From Rahnella aquatilis CIP 78.65 = ATCC 33071 (GTDB lineage: Bacteria > Pseudomonadota > Gammaproteobacteria > Enterobacterales > Enterobacteriaceae), in contig NC_016818.1 in the NCBI RefSeq assembly GCF_000241955.1, positions 558,001 to 622,000 on the forward strand: a stretch of DNA of 64,000 nt, read 5' to 3'. Positions 56,096 to 64,000 of the stretch are shown here, one piece after another. Position 1 is the first letter of the stretch, and each line of letters opens with the position of its first letter. A program made the translations under genes and the position numbers. The notes under the pieces were generated by a model that was given only the letters and a program-made list of their open reading frames with translations, had not been told where the DNA came from and did no database searches.

Positions 56096-58822
56096 TCAGG
56101 CACCGTAACCCATCACTTGTAACAGATGCTGAGCCTGTTGCACCGCTTCCTGCCGGTGCGCGACACCCAGTTTCTGATACAGATTACGGATATGTGTTTT
56201 GATGGTCGTCGATGCGACATCCAGCTCACCGGCAATCTGGTCATTACTGTAGCCGGAGTAAATCAGCCCCAGAACCTGCCATTCGCGCTGCGTCAGCGGG
56301 CTGGTGCGGATAAGTTCCGGCACCTGCGGATGGGTCAGCAGTTTATTCACAAAGCCTTCGTCGAAATGGGCAAACTTATGGCGGTGATGCTGGTTAATTT
56401 CGCGCAAAATCTGCTGGGCGCGGCGCTGTTCCAGCTCCGGCAGCAGATTAAGCTGGATCAACTGGCGCAGTTGTTGCGCCATCATTTCCCCTTCGATGAC
56501 GAAATGGCTGACAAAGCCGGTGCGGTTCGCCAGCCCGAGCGCTTCAATCAATACCTTCTGAGCATCACTTTTGCGCCCGGTTTGCCAGTAAAGTAAGTTA
56601 CTTAGCAGCAAGTTGCGGTTCAGATCGCTGGTCAGGCGCAACTGGCGGGCATTCTGATTGAGCTCATCCAGAACCACTTCTGCTTCATCAAACTGTTCCA
56701 GCAAAATCTGTACGCGGGCGATATTGCGCCACTGACCTTGCTGGAAATGGTTATCCGCCATGTCCGGTTTACGCGCCTGTTGCAGCCACTGGCGTGCCGC
56801 GTTTTTATCGCCAATCATCTGCCAGTAAATCACCCGCGGCTTATCGGTATTGGTCAGCCAGTCGATATGATACTGACCCGTTTTCAGCAATGCCTCGCAG
56901 CGCTGTAAATGGTGATGGGCGTTATCGAGCTGGCCGCGTGCCAGCGAACATTTCGCCAGCATCGCCAGGCATTGCAACTGCTGCTGTGGCTGGAAATTGC
57001 TCAGCACGTTGAGCCCTTCACGCGCGGCTTCTTCCGCATCGTCGAGCCGCGACCACGACCACAGCAGTTGTGAACGTAAACGCAGTAAAAATTCGTGCAT
57101 GGGCAACTGTTCGAGATGCTGTTCGCGCACCAGTTCAAAAGCGCGATCCTGCATCTCAAACGCGGCCTGCAAAAAGCCCTGAGCAATCAGAATTTCACTC
57201 TGTTGCAGCAGCGCCCATAAGGCGTAGTGATAGGCTTCATAACGGCGGGCGATTTGTTCGGTCTGCTGCATCAGCGGCAGTGCGCGGGTGAGATCCCCTT
57301 TGCAGTGCTGAATTTCACCGGTCACGGAGGTGGCCACAATGCGGCTGTAATAGCTTTCATAAGGCAGATAGCGCAGGGCTTCGGCGGCCAGTTTTTCCGC
57401 CTCATCCTGACGTCCGTCGTTGATAGCCACCTGCGCTCGCAGGGCATCAAACTCGGCCGCCAGCGTCTGTTCCATCACGATATTATGCTGTTTCATTTCA
57501 CTTTCAGCGCGGGCCAGCAACACGTCAACTTCGGCATAACGGTGCTGACTTTGTGCCAGCCACGCCTGCAACAGCACCAGTTTAGGATTCTGAATCAGCC
57601 GGTCATAAGGCAGAGCCGCCAGACATTCTTCCAGCAACGCCAGTTCGCTTTGATTAAACAGCGCCCAGGCATGCTGCAGCAAAATATCGCGCAGCAGATT
57701 GGTGTCTTCAGCACCCAGCGCATGATGAATCGCTTCGGCCGGGAAACCTTGTGCCAGCCAGCCTTCGGCGGCAGCGCGGTGAATGGCAGGCAGCTCGGAT
57801 GCCAGTTCCCACTGACAGCGCTGACGCAGGAAGGTGGCAAACAGCGGGTGGAAGTTAAACCATTCGCCGCTGTCATCCATACGGTTGATGAATAATCCCT
57901 GACGTTCCAGCTCTTCCAGACGTTGCTGGCCATTTTCGCTGCCGGTCAGGCGCACAATCAGTGCATCGTTCATTGAGCGCAGCAGCGAGCAGCGCAGGAG
58001 GAAATCACGCGTCGGTGCATCGACGCGATCCAGCACTTCATCCACCAGATATTCAGAAAGATGGCTGGCATTCAGCCCGGCCAGTTTGCGTGCGGACTGC
58101 TGCGTCGAATGCTGTGAGGAGTGGGAAGACTGCCGCGCCGATAAGGCAATCAGCTGCAACGCGGTGGCCCAGCCTGCGACTTCGTCACACAGCCGGCTGC
58201 TGTCTGCCTGATCAATCGGGTCTTTCAGCCGGTTGTCGAAAAATTGCTGTGTTTCCGGATGGGTAAATGCCAGATGCGAGGCATTGAGTTCCAGCAGTTG
58301 ATCCCGCACACGCATATTGGCGATGCCCAGCGGTGGCAGGGTGCGTGAAAGCACCACCAGTGACAGATTCTCCGGCTGATGGCGCAGGAAAAAACGCATC
58401 CCTTCATGAATGGCGTCATTGGAAATCAGATGATAATCGTCGATCACCAGCAGCAGCGGGCTGTGCCAGTCGGAAAGTTCCACAAAAAGCTGGGCAAACA
58501 GCGCCGGTAAACTGGCGTACTGATGCTTGAGGCTCAGCGCCTCGCTTTTAACGCAATGCCCGCCGCAGGCCTGCTGCACTGCAGCAATCAGATAGCTGGC
58601 AAAGCGCTCCGGCTGATTGTCGCTTTCATCAAGAGAATACCAGCCCAGATCGCTTTTACCTGCTGCCCAGTGTGCCACCAGCGTCGTTTTTCCATAGCCT
58701 GCCGGACTGGCGACCAGGGTCAGACGATAATTGGGCGCAGTCGAGAGCTTCGTCAGCAGACGCTCGCGAACCACTGTATTTTGCTGCCGCACCGGGCGGC
58801 TCAATTTTGAAGGGATCAGCAT
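56096..58822 (-). CDS. malT: Maltose regulon activator MalT
   Basis: A 908-aa STAND-family activator controlled by maltotriose and ATP. Walker [10 protein letters not shown] is at residues 39-47, then Walker B VIDDYH, tandem helical repeats in the middle (about 420-800) and a C-terminal LuxR-type helix-turn-helix ([45 protein letters not shown]). The length compares with 901 aa in E. coli. It diverges from malPQ, which it should activate through the boxes in between. Confidence 0.95.
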   Translation of the reverse strand: MLIPSKLSRPVRQQNTVVRERLLTKLSTAPNYRLTLVASPAGYGKTTLVAHWAAGKSDLGWYSLDESDNQPERFASYLIAAVQQACGGHCVKSEALSLKHQYASLPALFAQLFVELSDWHSPLLLVIDDYHLISNDAIHEGMRFFLRHQPENLSLVVLSRTLPPLGIANMRVRDQLLELNASHLAFTHPETQQFFDNRLKDPIDQADSSRLCDEVAGWATALQLIALSARQSSHSSQHSTQQSARKLAGLNASHLSEYLVDEVLDRVDAPTRDFLLRCSLLRSMNDALIVRLTGSENGQQRLEELERQGLFINRMDDSGEWFNFHPLFATFLRQRCQWELASELPAIHRAAAEGWLAQGFPAEAIHHALGAEDTNLLRDILLQHAWALFNQSELALLEECLAALPYDRLIQNPKLVLLQAWLAQSQHRYAEVDVLLARAESEMKQHNIVMEQTLAAEFDALRAQVAINDGRQDEAEKLAAEALRYLPYESYYSRIVATSVTGEIQHCKGDLTRALPLMQQTEQIARRYEAYHYALWALLQQSEILIAQGFLQAAFEMQDRAFELVREQHLEQLPMHEFLLRLRSQLLWSWSRLDDAEEAAREGLNVLSNFQPQQQLQCLAMLAKCSLARGQLDNAHHHLQRCEALLKTGQYHIDWLTNTDKPRVIYWQMIGDKNAARQWLQQARKPDMADNHFQQGQWRNIARVQILLEQFDEAEVVLDELNQNARQLRLTSDLNRNLLLSNLLYWQTGRKSDAQKVLIEALGLANRTGFVSHFVIEGEMMAQQLRQLIQLNLLPELEQRRAQQILREINQHHRHKFAHFDEGFVNKLLTHPQVPELIRTSPLTQREWQVLGLIYSGYSNDQIAGELDVASTTIKTHIRNLYQKLGVAHRQEAVQQAQHLLQVMGYGA

Positions 58823-59002
58823 TTTTTTCGATTCTTTTGACAGAAGGACAGAGGGGGCGTTATTTATTTCACAGCGTGTAATTAATCACTTTTTCTAAAG
58901 TCCTCCTTTGAAACATTGATTGCAAGAATGTTACGTTTTTACATGCCGTTAAGTTGCTCTGCATCACACTTCTTAATACAAATTTTCAGGCATCTGCCCT
59001 GA

Positions 59003-59064
59003 CCCTCCCTCTCCTCCGGCTACGCCCCGTTTCTCCTCCCTGTCTAATCTTCAACGGGATGATG
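59003..59064 (+). promoter_or_regulatory. MalT boxes of the malPQ promoter
   Basis: Three MalT-type hexamers lie between malT and malP: TCCTCC (reverse of GGAGGA) at 59012-59017 and 59034-59039, and GGATGA on the upper strand at 59057-59062, each in a GGG/CCC context. Mixed orientation and spacing near 22 bp recall the E. coli malP promoter. A -10-like GATAAT at 59094-59099 follows. The rest of the 322-bp malT-malP gap contains no gene. Confidence 0.65.
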
Positions 59065-59144
59065 CCGCTCACCGACACACGCGTCAGCATAGTGATAATC
59101 AACCCCAGACTTTCCCTACAAATTCCCGGATAAAGAGGCATGAA

Positions 59145-61547
59145 ATGCAGGTGACTTTGGATAAGACGCAGTTTTCAGCCGCGCTGAAACGCCAGTGGCA
59201 AGGGTTCGGTTTGCAGCAGGCACAGGATATGACACCGCATCAGTGGTGGCAGGCCACCAGTGCCGCATTATCTGAACAACTGAGTGCGCAGCCCGCGCCA
59301 AAAGCAACAAAACAGCCGCAACGGCACGTTAACTATATTTCGATGGAATTCCTGATCGGGCGCCTGACCGCAAACAATCTGATTAATCTCGGCTGGTACG
59401 ATACGGTCAGTCAGGTGCTGAAAGAGCAGGGTGTCGGGCTGGCCGATGTGCTGGAGCAGGAAACCGATCCGGCGCTGGGCAATGGCGGATTAGGCCGTCT
59501 GGCTGCCTGTTTCCTCGATTCCATGGCGACCGTCGGGCAACCGGCGACCGGCTACGGGCTGAACTATCAGTACGGTCTTTTCCGCCAGTCATTCAGCGAA
59601 GGCAAACAACAGGAAGCGCCGGATAACTGGCATCGCGAATGCTATCCGTGGTTCAGCCATAACAGTTCGCTGTCGGTCGATGTGGCGTTTGGCGGCAAAC
59701 TGACGAAAAACGAAAAGGGCGCAGAACAGTGGCATCCGGCGTTTACCCTGCGGGGTGAAGCCTGGGATCTGCCGGTGGTCGGGTACAAAAATGGCGTCAC
59801 TCAGCCACTGCGTTTGTGGCAGGCCACTGACGTGCATCCGTTCGACCTGACGCTGTTCAATGACGGTGAGTTTCTTCAAGCCGAGCAAAAAGGCATTGAT
59901 GCCGCCAAACTCACCAAAGTGCTTTATCCGAATGATAATCACCAGGCCGGTAAACGCCTGCGCCTGATGCAGCAGTATTTCCAGTGCGCCTGCTCGGTGG
60001 CCGATATCCTGCGCCGCCATCATTTCCTTGGCCGTAAAATTGAGGATTTACCCAAATTCGAAGTCATCCAGCTCAATGACACGCACCCGACCATTGCCAT
60101 TCCTGAACTGCTGCGTATTTTGCTCGACGAACACCAGCTTGAATGGGATGCGGCCTGGGCGATCACCCGCCAGACGTTCGCGTACACCAACCACACGCTG
60201 ATGCCGGAAGCGCTGGAATGCTGGGATGAAAAGCTGGTACGCAGCCTGCTGCCGCGCCATTTCTCGCTGATCAAAGCCATCAATGCCCGCTTCAAAAAAG
60301 TGGTGGAAAAACAGTGGCCGGGTGACAAAGCCGTATGGGAAAAACTGTCGGTCCATCAGAACAAGCAAGTGCGGATGGCGAATCTGTGCGTGGTCAGTGG
60401 TTTTGCGGTAAACGGCGTGGCCGCGTTGCATTCCGAACTGGTGGTCAAAGACCTGTTCCCGGAATATCACCTGCTGTGGCCGAATAAATTCCATAACGTG
60501 ACCAACGGCATCACCCCGCGCCGCTGGCTGAAACAGTGTAACCCGGCGTTGTCATCACTGATTGATGACACCCTGAAAACGGAATGGGTGAATGACCTCG
60601 ATGCGCTGAAAGGGCTGGAAAGTTCTGCCGACGACAAGCAATTCCGTCAGCGTTATCAGGCCATTAAGCGTGAGAACAAAATCAAACTGGCGCATTACGT
60701 GAAACAGGTGATGGGACTGACCCTCAACCCTGACGCCATTTTCGATGTACAGATCAAACGTCTGCATGAATACAAACGTCAGCATCTCAACCTGCTGCAT
60801 ATTTTGTCGCTGTACCGGCAGTTGCGTGATAACCCGGAAATGGATCTGGTGCCGCGTGTCTTCCTGTTCGGCGCGAAAGCCGCGCCGGGTTATTACCTGG
60901 CGAAAAACATTATCTACGCTATCAATAAGGTCGCGGAAAAAGTAAATAACGATCCGCTGGTGCGTGACCGCATTAAAGTGGTGTTTATCCCGGATTACCG
61001 CGTGTCCGTGGCTGAACTGATGATCCCGGCAGCCGATGTTTCCGAGCAGATTTCGACTGCCGGTAAAGAAGCGTCCGGTACCGGCAACATGAAACTGGCG
61101 CTGAACGGCGCACTGACCGTCGGCACGCTCGACGGTGCGAACGTTGAGATTGCCGGAGAGGTCGGAGAAGACAATATCTTCATCTTTGGCCATACCGTCG
61201 ATCAGGTCAAAGCCTTGCAGGCGAAAGGCTACGATCCGCTTAAAATTCGCAAGAAAGACAAACACCTGGATAAGATCCTCAAAGAACTGGAAAACGGCTT
61301 CTTCAGTCATGGCGACAAGCAGGCGTTCAGCCTGATGCTCGACAGTTTACTGGGCGGCGGCGACCCGTATCTGGTGCTGGCTGACTTTGCGGATTACTGC
61401 GCCGCACAGCAAAAAGTCGACGCGCTGTACCGCGACCAGGATGAATGGACGCGCAAAACTATCCTCAACACGGCCCGCGTAGGGATGTTCAGTTCCGACC
61501 GCTCGATCCGCGATTATCAGCAGCGGATCTGGCAGGCGAAGCGATAA
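59145..61547 (+). CDS. malP: Maltodextrin phosphorylase MalP
   Basis: GT35 phosphorylase, 800 aa, which releases glucose 1-phosphate from maltodextrins. The pyridoxal phosphate lysine is in the signature [16 protein letters not shown], followed by [23 protein letters not shown] and [16 protein letters not shown] are also typical. AGAGG precedes the ATG. It is the first gene of malPQ, 9 bp before malQ. Confidence 0.95.
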   Translation: MQVTLDKTQFSAALKRQWQGFGLQQAQDMTPHQWWQATSAALSEQLSAQPAPKATKQPQRHVNYISMEFLIGRLTANNLINLGWYDTVSQVLKEQGVGLADVLEQETDPALGNGGLGRLAACFLDSMATVGQPATGYGLNYQYGLFRQSFSEGKQQEAPDNWHRECYPWFSHNSSLSVDVAFGGKLTKNEKGAEQWHPAFTLRGEAWDLPVVGYKNGVTQPLRLWQATDVHPFDLTLFNDGEFLQAEQKGIDAAKLTKVLYPNDNHQAGKRLRLMQQYFQCACSVADILRRHHFLGRKIEDLPKFEVIQLNDTHPTIAIPELLRILLDEHQLEWDAAWAITRQTFAYTNHTLMPEALECWDEKLVRSLLPRHFSLIKAINARFKKVVEKQWPGDKAVWEKLSVHQNKQVRMANLCVVSGFAVNGVAALHSELVVKDLFPEYHLLWPNKFHNVTNGITPRRWLKQCNPALSSLIDDTLKTEWVNDLDALKGLESSADDKQFRQRYQAIKRENKIKLAHYVKQVMGLTLNPDAIFDVQIKRLHEYKRQHLNLLHILSLYRQLRDNPEMDLVPRVFLFGAKAAPGYYLAKNIIYAINKVAEKVNNDPLVRDRIKVVFIPDYRVSVAELMIPAADVSEQISTAGKEASGTGNMKLALNGALTVGTLDGANVEIAGEVGEDNIFIFGHTVDQVKALQAKGYDPLKIRKKDKHLDKILKELENGFFSHGDKQAFSLMLDSLLGGGDPYLVLADFADYCAAQQKVDALYRDQDEWTRKTILNTARVGMFSSDRSIRDYQQRIWQAKR

Positions 61548-61556
61548 GGAGCCCGC

Positions 61557-63647
61557 ATGGAGAACAAAGCACTGGAGCAGGCTGCCAGGGAGGCGGGGAT
61601 CTCCTCTGGTTTTATTAACGCGCACGGCAAACAGCAGGCAATCGCCCCCGAGACCAAGCGTGAACTGTTATCGGCGATGGGCTGGGTGGCGGCGAACCGC
61701 CGCCCGGTTGCCACGCCGGTGCCCCCGGTCAAAGTGTTTGTCACCGGCAGCCGTCTGGCATTGCCGGTCGGCGGTGAAGGTGAATATGCCTGGACACTGA
61801 AACAGGAAAGCGGCGCGACGCAAAAAGGGCGGATCAGCGGCAAAATGACGCTGGCGCTGCCGGGTAAAATTCCTGCCGGTTATCACCAGCTGACGTTGAC
61901 GCAAGACGAGCAACAGTGGGATTGCCGGATCATTGTCGCGCCGAAACGCTGTTACGAACCGGATGCGCTGCTGGCCGGTAAAAAACTGTGGGGCGCCTGC
62001 GTGCAGCTTTATACGCTGCGCTCGGAAAATAACTGGGGCATCGGTGATTTCGGCGATCTCAATCTGATGCTGAAAAACGTCGCCGAACGCGGCGGCGCAT
62101 TTGTCGGGCTTAATCCGATCCACGCGTTGTATCCGGCCAATCCGGTGGCAGCCAGCCCCTACAGCCCGTCATCCCGCCGCTGGCTGAACGTGATTTATAT
62201 CGACGTCAGTGCGGTAGAAGATTTCAGGCTGAGCGACGCGGCGCAACAGTGGTGGCATCAGCCGCTGACGCAACAGCGTTTGCAGGCGGTGCGCGCCAAT
62301 GACTGGGTGGATTACGCTAACGTCATGCCACTGAAATTAGAAGGATTACGGCTGGCTTACGCACACTTCCTGGAGCGTAAGGCGCAGGATCCGCAGGTGA
62401 AATCCCTGCGCAATTTCGTCAAACAGGGCGGCGAAAGCCTGTATCTGCAGGCCGCATTTGACGCACTGTACGAGTATCTGGCGAAAGAAAGTGATGTGGC
62501 GCTGGGCTGGAACCGCTGGCCGGAAAAATATCATGATGCCCGTGGCCCGGCTGTGCGGGCATTCTGCGAACAACATGCGCAGGATGTGGAGTTTTATCTG
62601 TGGCTGCAATGGCTGGCGGAAACCCAGTTTACGCAGTGTTATCACACCAGCCAGCAGCACGAGATGCCGATGGGGCTGTACCGTGATCTGGCGGTCGGCG
62701 TGGTCGCAGGTGGATCCGAAACCTGGGGCGACGGCGAACTGTATTGCCTGAAGGCCTCGGTGGGTGCACCGCCGGATATTCTCGGCCCGCTCGGCCAGAA
62801 CTGGGATCTGCGCCCGATGGATCCGCATGTAATGGTAAGGCGCGGCTATCAGCCGTTTATCGATCTTCTGCGTTCCAACATGACCAGTTGCGGCGCGTTA
62901 CGTATCGATCATGTGATGACGTTACTGCGCTTGTGGTGGATCCCGGCTGGTGAAACGGCGGATAAAGGCGCGTATGTGCAATACCCTGTGGACGATCTGC
63001 TGGCGATCCTGGCGCTGGAAAGCCAGCGTCACCGCTGCATGGTGATCGGCGAAGATCTGGGTACGGTACCGGTCGAGATCGTCAGTAAGCTGCGCGAAAG
63101 CGGCGTGTATTCCTACAAAGTGCTGTATTTCGAGCGCGACGAGGAAAACAATTTCCGCGCGCCGCAGTCGTATCCGGTGCAGGCGATGGCGACCATTACT
63201 ACGCACGACCTGCCGACGCTGCGCGGCTACTGGCAAAGCGACGATCTGGCGCTGGGCAAATCCCTCGGTTTGTACCGCGACGAGGCTGTTTTAGAGGCGT
63301 TGTACGCTGACCGCGCCCGCGCACGTCAGGGTTTGCTCGATGGCCTGCATCATTACGGTTGTATCCCGCAGAAAACCGGGCATAAAGCCGCGCTGATGGA
63401 AATGACGCCGGTACTGAACCGTGGCCTGCAACGCTACGTTGCCGACAGCGCCTGCGCCTTGCTCGGCCTGCAACCGGAAGACTGGCTGGACATGAGCGCG
63501 CCGGTCAATGTGCCCGGCACCAGCGACGAATACCCGAACTGGCGCCGTAAGCTTTCCCACACGCTCGAAGAGATGTTCGCCGACGAGCAGGTGAATAAGC
63601 TGATTAAAGACCTTGATAAACGCCGCCGGAAAGTCTCGGTAAGCTGA
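61557..63647 (+). CDS. malQ: 4-alpha-glucanotransferase MalQ (amylomaltase)
   Basis: GH77 enzyme, 696 aa, which disproportionates maltodextrins and feeds MalP. The nucleophile aspartate is in RIDHVMTLLRLWWIP, the acid/base glutamate in GEDLGTVP and the third acid in TTHDLPTLRGYW. The N-terminal small domain (1-135 or so) is as in enterobacterial MalQ. AAGGAG lies 7 nt upstream of the ATG. Confidence 0.95.
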   Translation: MENKALEQAAREAGISSGFINAHGKQQAIAPETKRELLSAMGWVAANRRPVATPVPPVKVFVTGSRLALPVGGEGEYAWTLKQESGATQKGRISGKMTLALPGKIPAGYHQLTLTQDEQQWDCRIIVAPKRCYEPDALLAGKKLWGACVQLYTLRSENNWGIGDFGDLNLMLKNVAERGGAFVGLNPIHALYPANPVAASPYSPSSRRWLNVIYIDVSAVEDFRLSDAAQQWWHQPLTQQRLQAVRANDWVDYANVMPLKLEGLRLAYAHFLERKAQDPQVKSLRNFVKQGGESLYLQAAFDALYEYLAKESDVALGWNRWPEKYHDARGPAVRAFCEQHAQDVEFYLWLQWLAETQFTQCYHTSQQHEMPMGLYRDLAVGVVAGGSETWGDGELYCLKASVGAPPDILGPLGQNWDLRPMDPHVMVRRGYQPFIDLLRSNMTSCGALRIDHVMTLLRLWWIPAGETADKGAYVQYPVDDLLAILALESQRHRCMVIGEDLGTVPVEIVSKLRESGVYSYKVLYFERDEENNFRAPQSYPVQAMATITTHDLPTLRGYWQSDDLALGKSLGLYRDEAVLEALYADRARARQGLLDGLHHYGCIPQKTGHKAALMEMTPVLNRGLQRYVADSACALLGLQPEDWLDMSAPVNVPGTSDEYPNWRRKLSHTLEEMFADEQVNKLIKDLDKRRRKVSVS

Positions 63648-63664
63648 GGTTTAAAAAGGAAGTG

Positions 63665-63703
63665 AAAAAGGGAGTGCTGCCGTGAGGGAGTGCTCCTTTT
63701 TTA
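63665..63703 (+). terminator. Probable terminator after malPQ
   Basis: AAAAAGGGAG can pair with CTCCTTTTTT over a long loop (with a bulge), and a T-rich run follows. The stem is imperfect, so strength is uncertain. Confidence 0.5.
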
Positions 63704-63795
63704 TTTGTACTTATAAATCAACCAATAACAAACCCCGGATATAGACTGCGGTCAGGCTTTCCGCAGCACTTCAAACTTTATCTTGCTTAGTTTCC

Positions 63796-63847
63796 ATTGC
63801 ACCTTAAAGTAATCACTAATGACATAATGTTTATTTTAAGGTGCAAT
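63796..63847. promoter_or_regulatory. 13-bp inverted repeat in front of an Xre-type regulator
   Basis: ATTGCACCTTAAA (63796-63808) and its exact reverse complement TTTAAGGTGCAAT (63835-63847) are separated by 26 bp. The right arm ends directly before the ATG of the regulator. The pattern fits two operator half-sites for autoregulation by the encoded helix-turn-helix protein. Confidence 0.65.
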
Positions 63848-64000
63848 ATGAAACGTTCTCAATCTTTGCTGGTATCGGAAAATCTTTTGCAGCAACTCCG
63901 CGAAATGGGACGTTTGCTTGCTGAAAGCCGGATTGCGCGAAAGATGACACAATCCGAAGCAGCGGTGCGAGCTAACCTTGGCAGAAATACTGTCAGCAGG
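63848..64000 (+). CDS. Xre-family helix-turn-helix regulator, N-terminal part (HipB-like)
   Basis: Open to the end of the window, 51 codons visible. LRE.GRLLAESRIARKMTQSEAAVRANLGRNTVSR is a lambda-repressor-type helix-turn-helix of the kind found in HipB antitoxins. The start ATG follows the inverted repeat directly. A HipA-like toxin gene may follow outside the window; that is a guess. No strong ribosome site precedes it (AAGGTGC at 6-7 nt is possible). Confidence 0.7.
   Translation, partial: MKRSQSLLVSENLLQQLREMGRLLAESRIARKMTQSEAAVRANLGRNTVSR

Noticed and set aside
58872..58895. Possible CRP site upstream of malT (TGTAATTAATCACT)
   Set aside because: Half-sites are separated by four bases instead of six and the left arm is imperfect.
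63744..63760. Hairpin CTGCGG/CCGCAG between malQ and the Xre-type gene as a terminator
   Set aside because: Short stem with no T run in either direction.

Overview
The window looks like the chromosome of a member of Yersiniaceae (Rahnella/Serratia/Rouxiella-like). The housekeeping genes and their order are enterobacterial: nrdDG, treRBC, mgtA with an mgtL leader, sstT-alx, ygjR-ygjP-rlmG, fadH, bglX, malT and malPQ. Protein lengths and motifs match the E. coli orthologues. The assignment to genus is inference from gene content.

Layout. 1-10040: the end of a TpsB outer-membrane transporter and a very large TpsA filamentous exoprotein (two-partner secretion) with three blocks of tandem repeats and no recognisable toxin tip. 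10232-12884: anaerobic ribonucleotide reductase nrdDG behind two NrdR boxes. 13183-17349: trehalose uptake and hydrolysis (treB, treC) and the repressor treR, with a perfect operator palindrome. 17372-20395: PhoP-type promoter, the 11-codon mgtL leader peptide and mgtA. 20638-22800: an AT-rich decayed strip holding a frameshifted gene, a small membrane protein, a scar of hcp, an IS200-type element and an internally deleted copy of the alx 3' part. 22815-29161: sstT, alx behind a yybP-ykoY (Mn) riboswitch, a glutamine amidotransferase, ygjR, ygjP and rlmG.

29178-47244: an 18 kb type VI secretion (T6SS) island set between rlmG and fadH, which are neighbours in E. coli. It is bracketed by a 52-bp perfect direct repeat that is itself the rlmG/fadH terminator hairpin. 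It carries tssL, vgrG, a DUF4123 adaptor, a VasX-like pore-forming effector, two tandem membrane paralogues (immunity candidates), PAAR, a membrane protein, tssM, tssF, tssG and tssJ, all in one leftward operon. The sheath, tube, ATPase and other baseplate genes (tssA, B, C, E, H, K, hcp) are absent here. The hcp scar at 21554 suggests wider erosion of T6SS functions, or dependence on another cluster.

47251-64000: fadH; the diffusible-signal-factor pair rpfF/rpfR (cis-2-unsaturated fatty acid synthase and a PAS-GGDEF-EAL receptor); bglX; yjcB; the maltodextrin regulon genes malT and malPQ with MalT boxes; and the beginning of an Xre-type regulator immediately preceded by one arm of a 13-bp perfect inverted repeat.

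The most interesting points are the terminator-repeat-flanked partial T6SS island and its effector/paralogue module, the decayed hcp-linked strip, the alx leader that combines a riboswitch, a dispersed repeat and an intrinsic terminator, and the repeat-rich TpsA without a toxin tip. All identifications are from reading the sequence and recalled family features; no database search was run.
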